64,000 nucleotides of DNA from Wenxinia marina DSM 24838 (GTDB taxonomy: Bacteria > Pseudomonadota > Alphaproteobacteria > Rhodobacterales > Rhodobacteraceae), in NCBI RefSeq assembly GCF_000379485.1, contig NZ_KB902277.1, positions 124,001 to 188,000 of the forward strand, written 5' to 3'. This document shows positions 31,426 to 38,996 of the stretch, one piece after another. Position numbers and translations under genes: made by a program. Positions within the stretch are counted from its first letter, which is position 1. Every line of letters starts with the position of its first letter. The notes under the pieces are model-generated. The model was not told the DNA's origin. It saw only the letters and a list, made by a program, of their open reading frames with translations, and made no database searches.

Positions 31426-31763
31426 GTGGGGTCTCCCTTGTCGTCTCGGCCGGTCTGGTGCCGGCTGTCGGTGGATGGGGCAGCCTTCCCGCGCGGACGC
31501 GGGACATGGCGCGATCCTTTGACCAGTTGACGCAAATGGCAAGAGCGGACATCGCGTGACGCCGCGACGCACGGGCAGGTGAAGTCGCGTCAGGCGATGT
31601 GACGGCCGGCTTCGCGTGCGGCCGTCGTTCCGCCGCGCCTTCGGGCGGATCTACGAAATCGTCGTCAGGACGACGCCGCGAGATCCGGCCCACCGGGCCT
31701 CTGGACGCCCTCCCGCCGGGGCGGCACGCTGTCCGGACCGGCCGCCCGAACGGGAGAAACGCC
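31426..31763. other. Divergent regulatory region between oppA and the LysR gene
   Basis: 338 bases with no gene. It holds the inverted repeat at 31550-31599 and several TGACGC/GCGTCA words. Promoters for both directions are expected here. Confidence 0.5.
31550..31599. promoter_or_regulatory. Inverted repeat in the oppA/lysR region, possible operator
   Basis: Arms CATCGCGTGACGCCGCGAC (31550-31568) and GTCGCGTCAGGCGATG (31584-31599) are nearly complementary, with a 3-base difference in length. It could be the binding site of the divergent LysR protein or another regulator. No T-N11-A pattern is obvious in it. Confidence 0.4.
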
Positions 31764-32645
31764 ATGATCGACAAGCTGGAGATGTTCGTCGCCCTCGCCC
31801 AGGCCCGCCACTTCGGCCGCGCGGCCGAGGCGGTGGGCGTGACGCAGCCGACGCTGTCGGCGGCGATCAAGTCGCTGGAGGCCGAGCTGGGCGTGATGCT
31901 GGTGCAGCGCGGCAGCCGCTTCGGCGGGCTGACGCCCGAGGGCAAGCGCGTGCTGGACTGGGCGCGGCGGATCGTCGGCGACGCCCGCACGATGAAGGAG
32001 GAGCTGCGCGCCGCCCGCTCGGGCCTGTCGGGCGATCTGCGCCTCGCCGTGATCCCGACCGCGCTGTCGGCGGTGTCCGAGCTGACGACCGCGCTGGCGG
32101 CGGCGCACCCCAATGTCCGTTTCACGATCCTGTCCGCAACCTCCACCGACATCCTGTCGATGATCGAGGACCTGCGCGTCGATGCCGGGATCACCTATCT
32201 CGACAACGAGCCCCTGGGCCGGGTCGTGACGGTGCCGCTCTACGACGAGCGCTACGCTCTGATCGTGCGGAACGACTCGATCTTCGCCGGCCGCGCCTCG
32301 GTGCCCTGGGCGGAGCTGGGCACCCTGCCCCTCGCCCTGCTGACGCCGGACATGCAGAACCGGCGGATCACCGGCGGCCATCTCGCCGCCGCGGGCGTCC
32401 GCACGCAGCCGTCGGTGGAGACGAACTCCACCATCGTCCTCATCAGCCACGTCCTGCAGGGCTGGGCCACCGTCCTGCCGATGCGCGCCGCCGAGATCTT
32501 CCTCGCCAGCGCGCCGGTGGCGGCGATCCCCCTGGTCGAGCCGGACGCGCGCAACGCCGTGGGCCTCGTCGCGCCATGGCGCGAGCCGCATACGCCGGTG
32601 ATCGACGCGCTGCTGCGGGAGGCGGGGCGGCTGTCGGGGATTTGA
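31764..32645 (+). CDS. LysR-family regulator, probable regulator of formate dehydrogenase
   Basis: 293 residues from ATG 31764. The N-terminal helix-turn-helix spans about 1-60 (LEMFVALAQARHFGRAAEAV, then TQPTLSAAIKSLEAELG); the rest is a periplasmic-binding-like effector domain. It sits directly upstream of and co-directional with fdsGBACD, and a LysR-type dyad overlaps its stop. In other bacteria a LysR protein (FdsR) controls fds genes in response to formate, so the same role is inferred here. Confidence 0.85.
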   Translation: MIDKLEMFVALAQARHFGRAAEAVGVTQPTLSAAIKSLEAELGVMLVQRGSRFGGLTPEGKRVLDWARRIVGDARTMKEELRAARSGLSGDLRLAVIPTALSAVSELTTALAAAHPNVRFTILSATSTDILSMIEDLRVDAGITYLDNEPLGRVVTVPLYDERYALIVRNDSIFAGRASVPWAELGTLPLALLTPDMQNRRITGGHLAAAGVRTQPSVETNSTIVLISHVLQGWATVLPMRAAEIFLASAPVAAIPLVEPDARNAVGLVAPWREPHTPVIDALLREAGRLSGI

Positions 32646-32661
32646 TAGAGAAATCCTATCA
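32643..32661. promoter_or_regulatory. LysR-type binding site upstream of fdsG
   Basis: A perfect dyad, TGATAG (32643-32648) and CTATCA (32656-32661) with 7 bases between, matching the T-N11-A form of LysR sites (core ATAG-N7-CTAT). The left arm contains the LysR gene's own stop codon. It is 81 bases upstream of the fdsG start. Confidence 0.7.
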
Positions 32662-32741
32662 GATCACGGAAGATCGATATTGAACGACGCGCCAATCCGG
32701 GGATGATGCGCGCGCGTGCCCTGCCCTTCCGAAAGCGCCCG

Positions 32742-33203
32742 ATGACCGACCTTGCCGACCGCGTCCGCGACATCGTCGCCGACCATGCCGCCCTCGAGGG
32801 GCCGCTCCTGCCGATCCTGCACGCGGTGCAGGCCGAGTGGGGCCATGTGCCGGAGGCGGCCGTGCCGGTGATCGCCGAGGCGCTGAACCTCTCCCGGGCG
32901 GAGGTCTACGGCGTCGTCACCTTCTACCATGACTTCCGCGAAAGGCCCGCCGGCCAGCACGTGCTGAAACTGTGCCGGGCCGAGGCCTGCCAGGCGCAGG
33001 GCGGCGCCGGCATCGCCAAGCTCGCACAGGCGCGCCTCGGCATCGGCTGGCACGAGACGACGCCCGACGGGCGCGTGACGCTGGAGCCGGTCTACTGCCT
33101 CGGTCTCTGCGCCTGCGGCCCGTCCGCGATGGTGGGCGACCAGGTGATCGGCCGGATGGATCGCGAGAAGCTCGAGACGCTGATCGAAGGACTGCGCGCA
33201 TGA
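32742..33203 (+). CDS. fdsG: NAD-dependent formate dehydrogenase gamma subunit
   Basis: 153 residues from ATG 32742; ATGs at 32703/32706 would add a basic tail absent from the family. It is a NuoE-like thioredoxin-fold protein with a [2Fe-2S] cluster; Cys ligands are in KLCRAEACQ and YCLGLCACGPSAMV. It passes electrons within the soluble molybdenum formate dehydrogenase. Its stop overlaps fdsB by 4 bases. Confidence 0.94.
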   Translation: MTDLADRVRDIVADHAALEGPLLPILHAVQAEWGHVPEAAVPVIAEALNLSRAEVYGVVTFYHDFRERPAGQHVLKLCRAEACQAQGGAGIAKLAQARLGIGWHETTPDGRVTLEPVYCLGLCACGPSAMVGDQVIGRMDREKLETLIEGLRA

Positions 33204-34720
33204 AGGTCTGGGTGCCCCGCGACGCCGCCGCCCGCGCCCTCGGCGCCGACGAGGTGGTGACCGCGCTGACGGACGAGGCGGCGAAGCGCGGTTTCGACCT
33301 GACGATCGTGCGCAACGGCAGCCGCGGCATGGTCTGGCTGGAGCCGCTGGTGGAGGTCGAGGTGGACGGCGTGCGCCACGCCTTCGGCCCCGCCCTGCCC
33401 TCCGACGCGGCCGCGATCCTCGACCTCAGCGGGCCGAAGGCTCTGGGGCCGACCGACGACCTCGACTGGATGAAGCGGCAGGACCGCCTGACCTTCCAGC
33501 GGGTGGGCGTGATCGACCCGCTCGACCTCGGCGAGTACGAGGCGCATGGCGGCCTCGCCGGCCTGCGGCGGGCGCTGGGGATGTCGGGCCAGGACATCGT
33601 CGACGAGATCAAGGAAAGCGGCCTGCGCGGCCGCGGCGGCGCCGGCTTCCCCACCGGGATCAAGTGGGACACCGTCCGGCTTGCCGAGGCGCCGCAGAAG
33701 TACGTCGTCTGCAACGCCGACGAGGGCGATTCGGGCACCTTCGCCGACCGGATGCTGATGGAGGGCGACCCGTTCAGCCTGGTCGAGGGCATGGCGATCG
33801 CCGGCCTCTGCGTCGGCGCCACAAAGGGCTACGTCTACCTGCGGTCCGAGTATCCGGACGCCATCGCCACCATGCAGGAGGCGGTGCGCCGCGCCCGGGC
33901 CGCTAGGGTGCTGGGCGCCGACGTCCTCGGGTCCGGCCGCGCCTTCGACATGGAGATCCGCGTCGGCGCCGGCGCCTATGTCTGCGGCGAGGAGACGTCT
34001 CTGCTGAACTCGCTGGAAGGCAAGCGCGGAATCGTCCGCGCCAAGCCGCCGCTGCCGGCGCTGGAGGGGCTGTTCGGCAAGCCGACCGTGGTGAACAACG
34101 TCATCTCGCTCGCTACCGTGCCGGTGATCCTGGAGAAGGGTGCCGCGCATTACGCCGGCTTCGGCCGCGGCCGGTCGAAGGGGACCGTGACGCTGCAGAT
34201 CGCCGGCAACGTGGCGCGGGGCGGGCTGTTCGAGACGGCCTTCGGCCTCAGCCTCGGCGAGATCGTGGACGATCTCGCGGGCGGCACCCGCTCGGGCCGG
34301 CCGGTGAAGGCGGTGCAGGTGGGCGGGCCCCTCGGCGCCTACTTCCCGCCCGCGAAGTTCGCGACGCCCTTCGGCTACGAGGAGTTCGACGCCGAGGGCG
34401 GGCTGATCGGCCACGCGGGCCTCGTGGTGTTCGACGACGGCGTCGACATGGTCCGGCAGGCCCGCTTCGCGATGGAGTTCTGTGCCGTCGAGAGCTGCGG
34501 CAAGTGCACGCCCTGCCGGATCGGCGCGGTCCGCGGGGTCGAGACGATCGACCGGATCGCGGCCGGCGAGCCGGGGCTGCTGCCCCTCCTCGCGGACCTC
34601 TGCGAGACGATGCGCGACGGCTCGCTCTGCGCGCTGGGGGGGTTCACGCCGTTCCCGGTGATGAGCGCGGTGACGCATTTCCCTGACGACTTCGCGAAGG
34701 CGCGGGAGGCCGCGGAATGA
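33200..34720 (+). CDS. fdsB: NAD-dependent formate dehydrogenase beta subunit
   Basis: 506 residues, NuoF-like with an N-terminal thioredoxin-like part. The FMN/NAD site is GLRGRGGAGFPTGIKW near residue 137 with CNADEGDSGTFADR; the [4Fe-4S] site is ESCGKCTPCRIG near residue 432. It reduces NAD+ with electrons from FdsA through FdsG. The gene ends 97 bases before the DUF4287 gene, an interval filled by a dispersed repeat. Confidence 0.95.
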   Translation: MKVWVPRDAAARALGADEVVTALTDEAAKRGFDLTIVRNGSRGMVWLEPLVEVEVDGVRHAFGPALPSDAAAILDLSGPKALGPTDDLDWMKRQDRLTFQRVGVIDPLDLGEYEAHGGLAGLRRALGMSGQDIVDEIKESGLRGRGGAGFPTGIKWDTVRLAEAPQKYVVCNADEGDSGTFADRMLMEGDPFSLVEGMAIAGLCVGATKGYVYLRSEYPDAIATMQEAVRRARAARVLGADVLGSGRAFDMEIRVGAGAYVCGEETSLLNSLEGKRGIVRAKPPLPALEGLFGKPTVVNNVISLATVPVILEKGAAHYAGFGRGRSKGTVTLQIAGNVARGGLFETAFGLSLGEIVDDLAGGTRSGRPVKAVQVGGPLGAYFPPAKFATPFGYEEFDAEGGLIGHAGLVVFDDGVDMVRQARFAMEFCAVESCGKCTPCRIGAVRGVETIDRIAAGEPGLLPLLADLCETMRDGSLCALGGFTPFPVMSAVTHFPDDFAKAREAAE

Positions 34721-34743
34721 GCGGGCCCTGCCCCCACGAGTAC

Positions 34744-34796
34744 CCGCCCCGGCCCCCCGCCGGGTCGAGGTCCCGGGTCAGGCCCGGGACGGGGTT
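34744..34796. repeat. CCCGGGCCTGACCC element, copy 3, inside the fds operon
   Basis: The core appears in reverse orientation as TCCCGGGTCAGGCCCGGGAC (34771-34790), with a partial opposite copy at 34744-34764. It is inserted between fdsB and the DUF4287 gene, in the middle of an operon, so it probably forms an mRNA hairpin. Confidence 0.6.
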
Positions 34797-34817
34797 GTCT
34801 GGCTGGAAAGGCGCGCG

Positions 34818-35027
34818 ATGACCGACAAGGTGAAGGGCCCCGCCTCGTACTTCCCCTCGATCGAGAAGAAGTACGGCCAGCCCGTCCGGCACTGGCTGGA
34901 CCTGATCGCCGGCCGGCCGGACGAGAAGCACATGGAGACCGTCGCCTGGCTGAAGGCCGAGCACGGGCTCGGACACGGACATGCCAACGCCCTCGTCGCG
35001 CATGCGCGGGCCGGGAAAGGGATCTGA
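34818..35027 (+). CDS. DUF4287 domain small protein
   Basis: 69 residues. The whole protein fits DUF4287: KVKGPASYFPSIEKKYGQP, then LDLIAGRPDEKHMETVAWLKAEHGLGHGHANALVAH. No cofactor site is visible; DUF4287 proteins have no assigned role, though the fold with its GLGHGHANALV helix looks DNA- or protein-binding. It lies inside the formate dehydrogenase operon, 3 bases before fdsA, an uncommon place. Confidence 0.85.
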   Translation: MTDKVKGPASYFPSIEKKYGQPVRHWLDLIAGRPDEKHMETVAWLKAEHGLGHGHANALVAHARAGKGI

Positions 35028-35030
35028 CCC

Positions 35031-37910
35031 ATGAAGGACTTCATCATCCCCTGGGACGACCGCGACTTCGGCACCCCCGCGGTGAAAAGCGACCGGCAGG
35101 TGACCCTCAGCATCGACGGGTTCGAGATCACGGTGCCCGAGGGCACGTCCGTCATGCGCGCCTCCGAAATGGCCGGCATCCAGGTGCCGAAGCTCTGCGC
35201 CAGCGACAACGTCAAGGCATTCGGCTCGTGCCGCCTGTGCGTGGTCGAGATCGAGGGCCGCCGCGGCACCCCCGCCTCCTGCACCACGCCCGCGACCGAA
35301 GGCATGGTCGTGCACACCCACTCCGACAAGGTGCGCCGCATCCGCAAGGGCGTGATGGAGCTCTACATCTCGGACCACCCGCTCGACTGCCTGACCTGCG
35401 CCGCCAACGGCGACTGCCAGCTGCAGGACATGGCCGGCGCGGTCGGCCTGCGCGACGTGCGCTACGAGACGCACAAGGACAACCATTTCGAGGTGCGGAC
35501 CGCCGACGGGCCGAATCCGCAATGGCTGCCCAAGGACGACAGCAACCCCTACTTCTCCTACGACCCGTCCAAGTGCATCGTCTGCTCGCTCTGCGTCCGG
35601 GCCTGCGAGGAGGTGCAGGGCACCTTCGCGCTCACCATCGCCGGCCGCGGCTGGGACAGCCGGGTGTCGGCCGGCACCGGCGCCGACGATTTCCTGTCGT
35701 CCGAATGCGTCAGCTGCGGCGCCTGCGTGCAGGCCTGCCCGACCGCGACGCTCCAGGAGAAGTCCGTCATCGAACTCGGCACCCCCGACCGCAAGGTGGT
35801 GACGACCTGCGCCTATTGCGGCGTCGGCTGCTCGTTCGAGGCGCACATGCGCGGCGACCAGGTCGTCCGCATGGTGCCGTGGAAGCACGGCGCGGCGAAC
35901 CGCGGGCATAGCTGCGTGAAGGGCCGCTTCGCCTACGGCTATGCCGGGCACAAGGACCGCATCCTGAACCCGATGATCCGCGAGACCATCGACCAGCCGT
36001 GGCGCGAAGTCTCGTGGGACGAGGCGATCGGCTTCGCCGCCGGGCGCCTGCGCGACATCCAGGGCCGGCACGGCATCCAGTCGATCGGCGGCATCACCTC
36101 CAGCCGCTGCACGAACGAGGAGACGTTCCTCGTCCAGAAGATGATCCGCGCCGTGTTCGGCAACAACAACACCGACACCTGCGCCCGGGTCTGCCATTCG
36201 CCCACCGGCTACGGCCTCAAGACGACGTTCGGCACCAGCGCGGGCACGCAGAACTTCGACAGCGTCGAGGAGACGGACTGCGTCATCGTCATCGGCGCCA
36301 ACCCCACCGACGGCCACCCCGTCTTCGCCTCGCGCCTGAAGAAGCGCCTGCGCCAGGGCGCAGACCTCATCGTCATCGACCCCCGCCGGATCGACCTCGT
36401 CCGCACGCCCCACGTGAAGGCGGCGCATCACCTGGCCCTGCGGCCCGGCACCAACGTCGCCGTGGTCACCGCGCTGGCGCACGTTATCGTCACCGAGGGG
36501 CTGTTCGACGAGGCCTTCATCCGCGAGCGCTGCGACTGGGACGAGTTCCAGGACTACGCCGCCTTCGCCGCCGACGAGCGGCACTCGCCCGAGGCGACGG
36601 AAGGCCATACCGGCGTCCCCGCCGCCGAGCTCCGCGCCGCCGCCCGCCTGTTCGCGCAGGCGCCGAACGGGTCGATCTACTACGGCCTCGGCGTGACCGA
36701 GCATTCCCAGGGCTCGACCACCGTCATGGGGATCGCCAACCTTGCCATGCTCACCGGCAACCTCGGCCGGCCCGGCGTGGGCGTGAACCCGCTGCGCGGT
36801 CAGAACAACGTCCAGGGCGCGTGCGACATGGGCTCCTTCCCGCACGAGCTGCCGGGCTACCGCCACGTCTCCGACGACGCCACCCGCGCCGTGTTCGAGG
36901 AGATGTGGGGCAAGGTCCTCGACAAGGAGCCGGGGCTGCGCATTCCCAACATGCTGGACGCCGCCGTCGAGGGTACCTTCAAGGGCATCTACATCCAGGG
37001 CGAGGACATCCTGCAGTCCGACCCCGACACCCGCCACGTCTCGGCCGGCCTTGCGGCGATGGAGTGCGTGATCGTCCAGGACCTGTTCCTGAACGAAACC
37101 GCTAACTACGCCCACGTCTTCCTGCCCGGCTCCACCTTCCTCGAGAAGGACGGCACCTTCACCAACGCCGAGCGGCGCATCAACCGCGTGCGCGAGGTGA
37201 TGAAGCCGAAGAACGGCTATGCCGACTGGGAGGTGACGCAGCTGCTGGCGAACGCGATGGGCGCCGGCTGGACCTACACCCACCCGTCCCAGGTGATGGA
37301 CGAGATCGCGGCGACGACGCCGGGCTTCGCCCACGTCTCGTACGAGATGCTGGAAGAGCGCGGCTCGGTCCAGTGGCCCTGCAACGACGCGGCGCCCGAT
37401 GGCTCGCCGATCATGCACGTGGACGGCTTCGTCCGCGGCAAGGGCCGGTTCATCAATACCGAGTACGTGGCGACGGACGAGAAGACGGGGCCGCGCTTCC
37501 CGCTGCTGCTCACGACGGGGCGGATCCTCAGCCAGTACAACGTCGGCGCGCAGACCCGCCGCACCGACAACACCGTCTGGCACGGCGAGGACCGGCTGGA
37601 AATCCATCCCCACGACGCCGAGGTGCGCGGCGTGAAGGAGGGCGACTGGGTGCGCCTCGCCTCGCGCTCGGGCGAGACGTCGCTGCGGGCCGAGCTGACG
37701 GACCGGGTGTCGCCGGGCGTCGTCTACACCACGTTCCACCACCCGACGACGCAGGCCAACGTCATCACCACCGACTTCTCGGACTGGGCCACCAACTGCC
37801 CGGAATACAAGGTGACCGCGGTGCAGGTGTCGCTGTCGAACGGGCCGACCGACTGGCAGGAGGACTATCAGGCGCTCAGCACCCGGTCGCGGCGGATCGC
37901 GGCGGAATGA
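35031..37910 (+). CDS. fdsA: NAD-dependent formate dehydrogenase alpha (molybdenum) subunit
   Basis: 959 residues. Domains in order: a [2Fe-2S] ferredoxin domain (about 20-100, GSCRLCVVEIEG), His/Cys and 2x[4Fe-4S] clusters (LTCAANGDCQLQ; CIVCSLCVRAC and CVSCGACVQACP), the CAYCGVGC cluster near residue 261, and the bis-MGD molybdopterin domain. The Mo ligand is Cys388 in CARVCHSPTGYG, a cysteine and not selenocysteine. It oxidises formate to CO2. The stop overlaps fdhD by 4 bases. Confidence 0.96.
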   Translation: MKDFIIPWDDRDFGTPAVKSDRQVTLSIDGFEITVPEGTSVMRASEMAGIQVPKLCASDNVKAFGSCRLCVVEIEGRRGTPASCTTPATEGMVVHTHSDKVRRIRKGVMELYISDHPLDCLTCAANGDCQLQDMAGAVGLRDVRYETHKDNHFEVRTADGPNPQWLPKDDSNPYFSYDPSKCIVCSLCVRACEEVQGTFALTIAGRGWDSRVSAGTGADDFLSSECVSCGACVQACPTATLQEKSVIELGTPDRKVVTTCAYCGVGCSFEAHMRGDQVVRMVPWKHGAANRGHSCVKGRFAYGYAGHKDRILNPMIRETIDQPWREVSWDEAIGFAAGRLRDIQGRHGIQSIGGITSSRCTNEETFLVQKMIRAVFGNNNTDTCARVCHSPTGYGLKTTFGTSAGTQNFDSVEETDCVIVIGANPTDGHPVFASRLKKRLRQGADLIVIDPRRIDLVRTPHVKAAHHLALRPGTNVAVVTALAHVIVTEGLFDEAFIRERCDWDEFQDYAAFAADERHSPEATEGHTGVPAAELRAAARLFAQAPNGSIYYGLGVTEHSQGSTTVMGIANLAMLTGNLGRPGVGVNPLRGQNNVQGACDMGSFPHELPGYRHVSDDATRAVFEEMWGKVLDKEPGLRIPNMLDAAVEGTFKGIYIQGEDILQSDPDTRHVSAGLAAMECVIVQDLFLNETANYAHVFLPGSTFLEKDGTFTNAERRINRVREVMKPKNGYADWEVTQLLANAMGAGWTYTHPSQVMDEIAATTPGFAHVSYEMLEERGSVQWPCNDAAPDGSPIMHVDGFVRGKGRFINTEYVATDEKTGPRFPLLLTTGRILSQYNVGAQTRRTDNTVWHGEDRLEIHPHDAEVRGVKEGDWVRLASRSGETSLRAELTDRVSPGVVYTTFHHPTTQANVITTDFSDWATNCPEYKVTAVQVSLSNGPTDWQEDYQALSTRSRRIAAE

Positions 37911-38692
37911 GGCTGGAGGGCGTCCGCCTGACGCCCGCCCTCGGGCCCGCCGGGCCCGAGGAGCGGGCGCTGCCGGAGGAGACGCCGGTGGCGCTGGTCT
38001 ACAACGGCTCCACCTACGCCGTGATGATGGCCTCGCCGGCGGATCTCACGGACTTCGCGATCGGGTTCACCCTGTCCGAGGCGATCGCGACGGCGAACGA
38101 GGTCGGCGAGGTCGAGGTCGTGGCCCACGAGCACGGGATCGAGGCGCGGATGTGGTTGCCCGAGGGGCGCGAGGCCGCGCTGGCGTCGCGCCGCCGGGCG
38201 GTCGCGGGGCCGGTCGGCTGCGGCCTCTGCGGCATCGACAGCCTCGCCGCGGCGGTCCGGCCCCTGCCCCGCGTGGCCGAGCCGGACTGGCGCTTTCCGC
38301 TGGCCGAGGTCGGCGCGGCGCTGGAGTCGCTGCGCGGGCACCAGCCTCTGCACGACGCGACCCGGGCGGTGCACGCCGCCGGCTTCTGGCAGCCGGGGCG
38401 CGGAATCGTCATGGCGCGCGAGGATGTGGGGCGGCACAACGCGCTCGACAAGCTGATCGGGGCGCTGGCACGGGCGGGGATCGACGGCGCGTCGGGCGCG
38501 GTCGTCCTGACCAGCCGCGTGTCGGTCGAGATGGTGCAGAAGGCGGCGACGCTGGGCGCGCCGGTCGTGGTCGCGGTGTCCTCGCCGACGGCCCACGCGG
38601 TGCGGCTGGCGGACGGCGCGGGCGTCACGCTGGTCTCGGCCGCGGGGCGGCAGACCCGCATCTTCACCCACCCGCAAAGAGTGAACGGATAG
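37907..38692 (+). CDS. fdhD: Formate dehydrogenase accessory sulfurtransferase FdhD (FdsC)
   Basis: 261 residues. The conserved Cys loop is GPVGCGLCGID near residue 103, and the C-terminal part has AREDVGRHNALDKLIGAL and VLTSRVSVEMVQKA. It supplies sulfur to the MGD cofactor of FdsA and binds that cofactor. It corresponds to FdsC of the Rhodobacter capsulatus operon. Confidence 0.95.
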   Translation: MRLEGVRLTPALGPAGPEERALPEETPVALVYNGSTYAVMMASPADLTDFAIGFTLSEAIATANEVGEVEVVAHEHGIEARMWLPEGREAALASRRRAVAGPVGCGLCGIDSLAAAVRPLPRVAEPDWRFPLAEVGAALESLRGHQPLHDATRAVHAAGFWQPGRGIVMAREDVGRHNALDKLIGALARAGIDGASGAVVLTSRVSVEMVQKAATLGAPVVVAVSSPTAHAVRLADGAGVTLVSAAGRQTRIFTHPQRVNG

Positions 38693-38694
38693 AC

Positions 38695-38922
38695 ATGTCA
38701 GGCGGTTACGACGCAAAGCTCGTGCGGATGGCGAACCAGATCGCCACCTTCTTCGAGAGCCAGCCCTCCGACGACCGGCCCGGCGAGGTGGCGGCGCACC
38801 TGCGCGACTTCTGGGACCCGCGGATGCGGCGGCGGCTGGACGAGCTGCTCGCCGCCGGGGGCGACGGGCTGTCGCCGTTGGCCCGCGAGGCCGCGGAACG
38901 GCTGCGCGCGGTCCGCGCTTAA
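38695..38922 (+). CDS. fdsD: Formate dehydrogenase delta subunit
   Basis: 75 residues. FdsD marks are KLVRMANQIATFFESQPSD and HLRDFWDPRMRRRL. It is a small subunit of the soluble enzyme needed for maturation or stability. It is the last fds gene, 2 bases after fdhD. Its TAA stop lies inside a TTAA-N7-TTAA site. Confidence 0.93.
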   Translation: MSGGYDAKLVRMANQIATFFESQPSDDRPGEVAAHLRDFWDPRMRRRLDELLAAGGDGLSPLAREAAERLRAVRA

Positions 38923-38933
38923 CCCGCCCTTAA
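38919..38933. promoter_or_regulatory. CtrA-type binding site upstream of the chemoreceptor gene
   Basis: A perfect TTAA-N7-TTAA, matching the alphaproteobacterial CtrA consensus, 63 bases before the chemoreceptor start. TTAA is rare in this G+C-rich DNA, so a chance match is unlikely but not excluded. Confidence 0.6.
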
Positions 38934-38996
38934 ACCACCCCGTGAGAGACACCCTGCCGAGGGCGGCTCCGATGCCGCCGATTGGCCGAGGCGGTG

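Noticed and set aside
36180-36200. Selenocysteine in formate dehydrogenase
   Set aside because: The Mo-ligand codon is TGC (cysteine), with no in-frame TGA.
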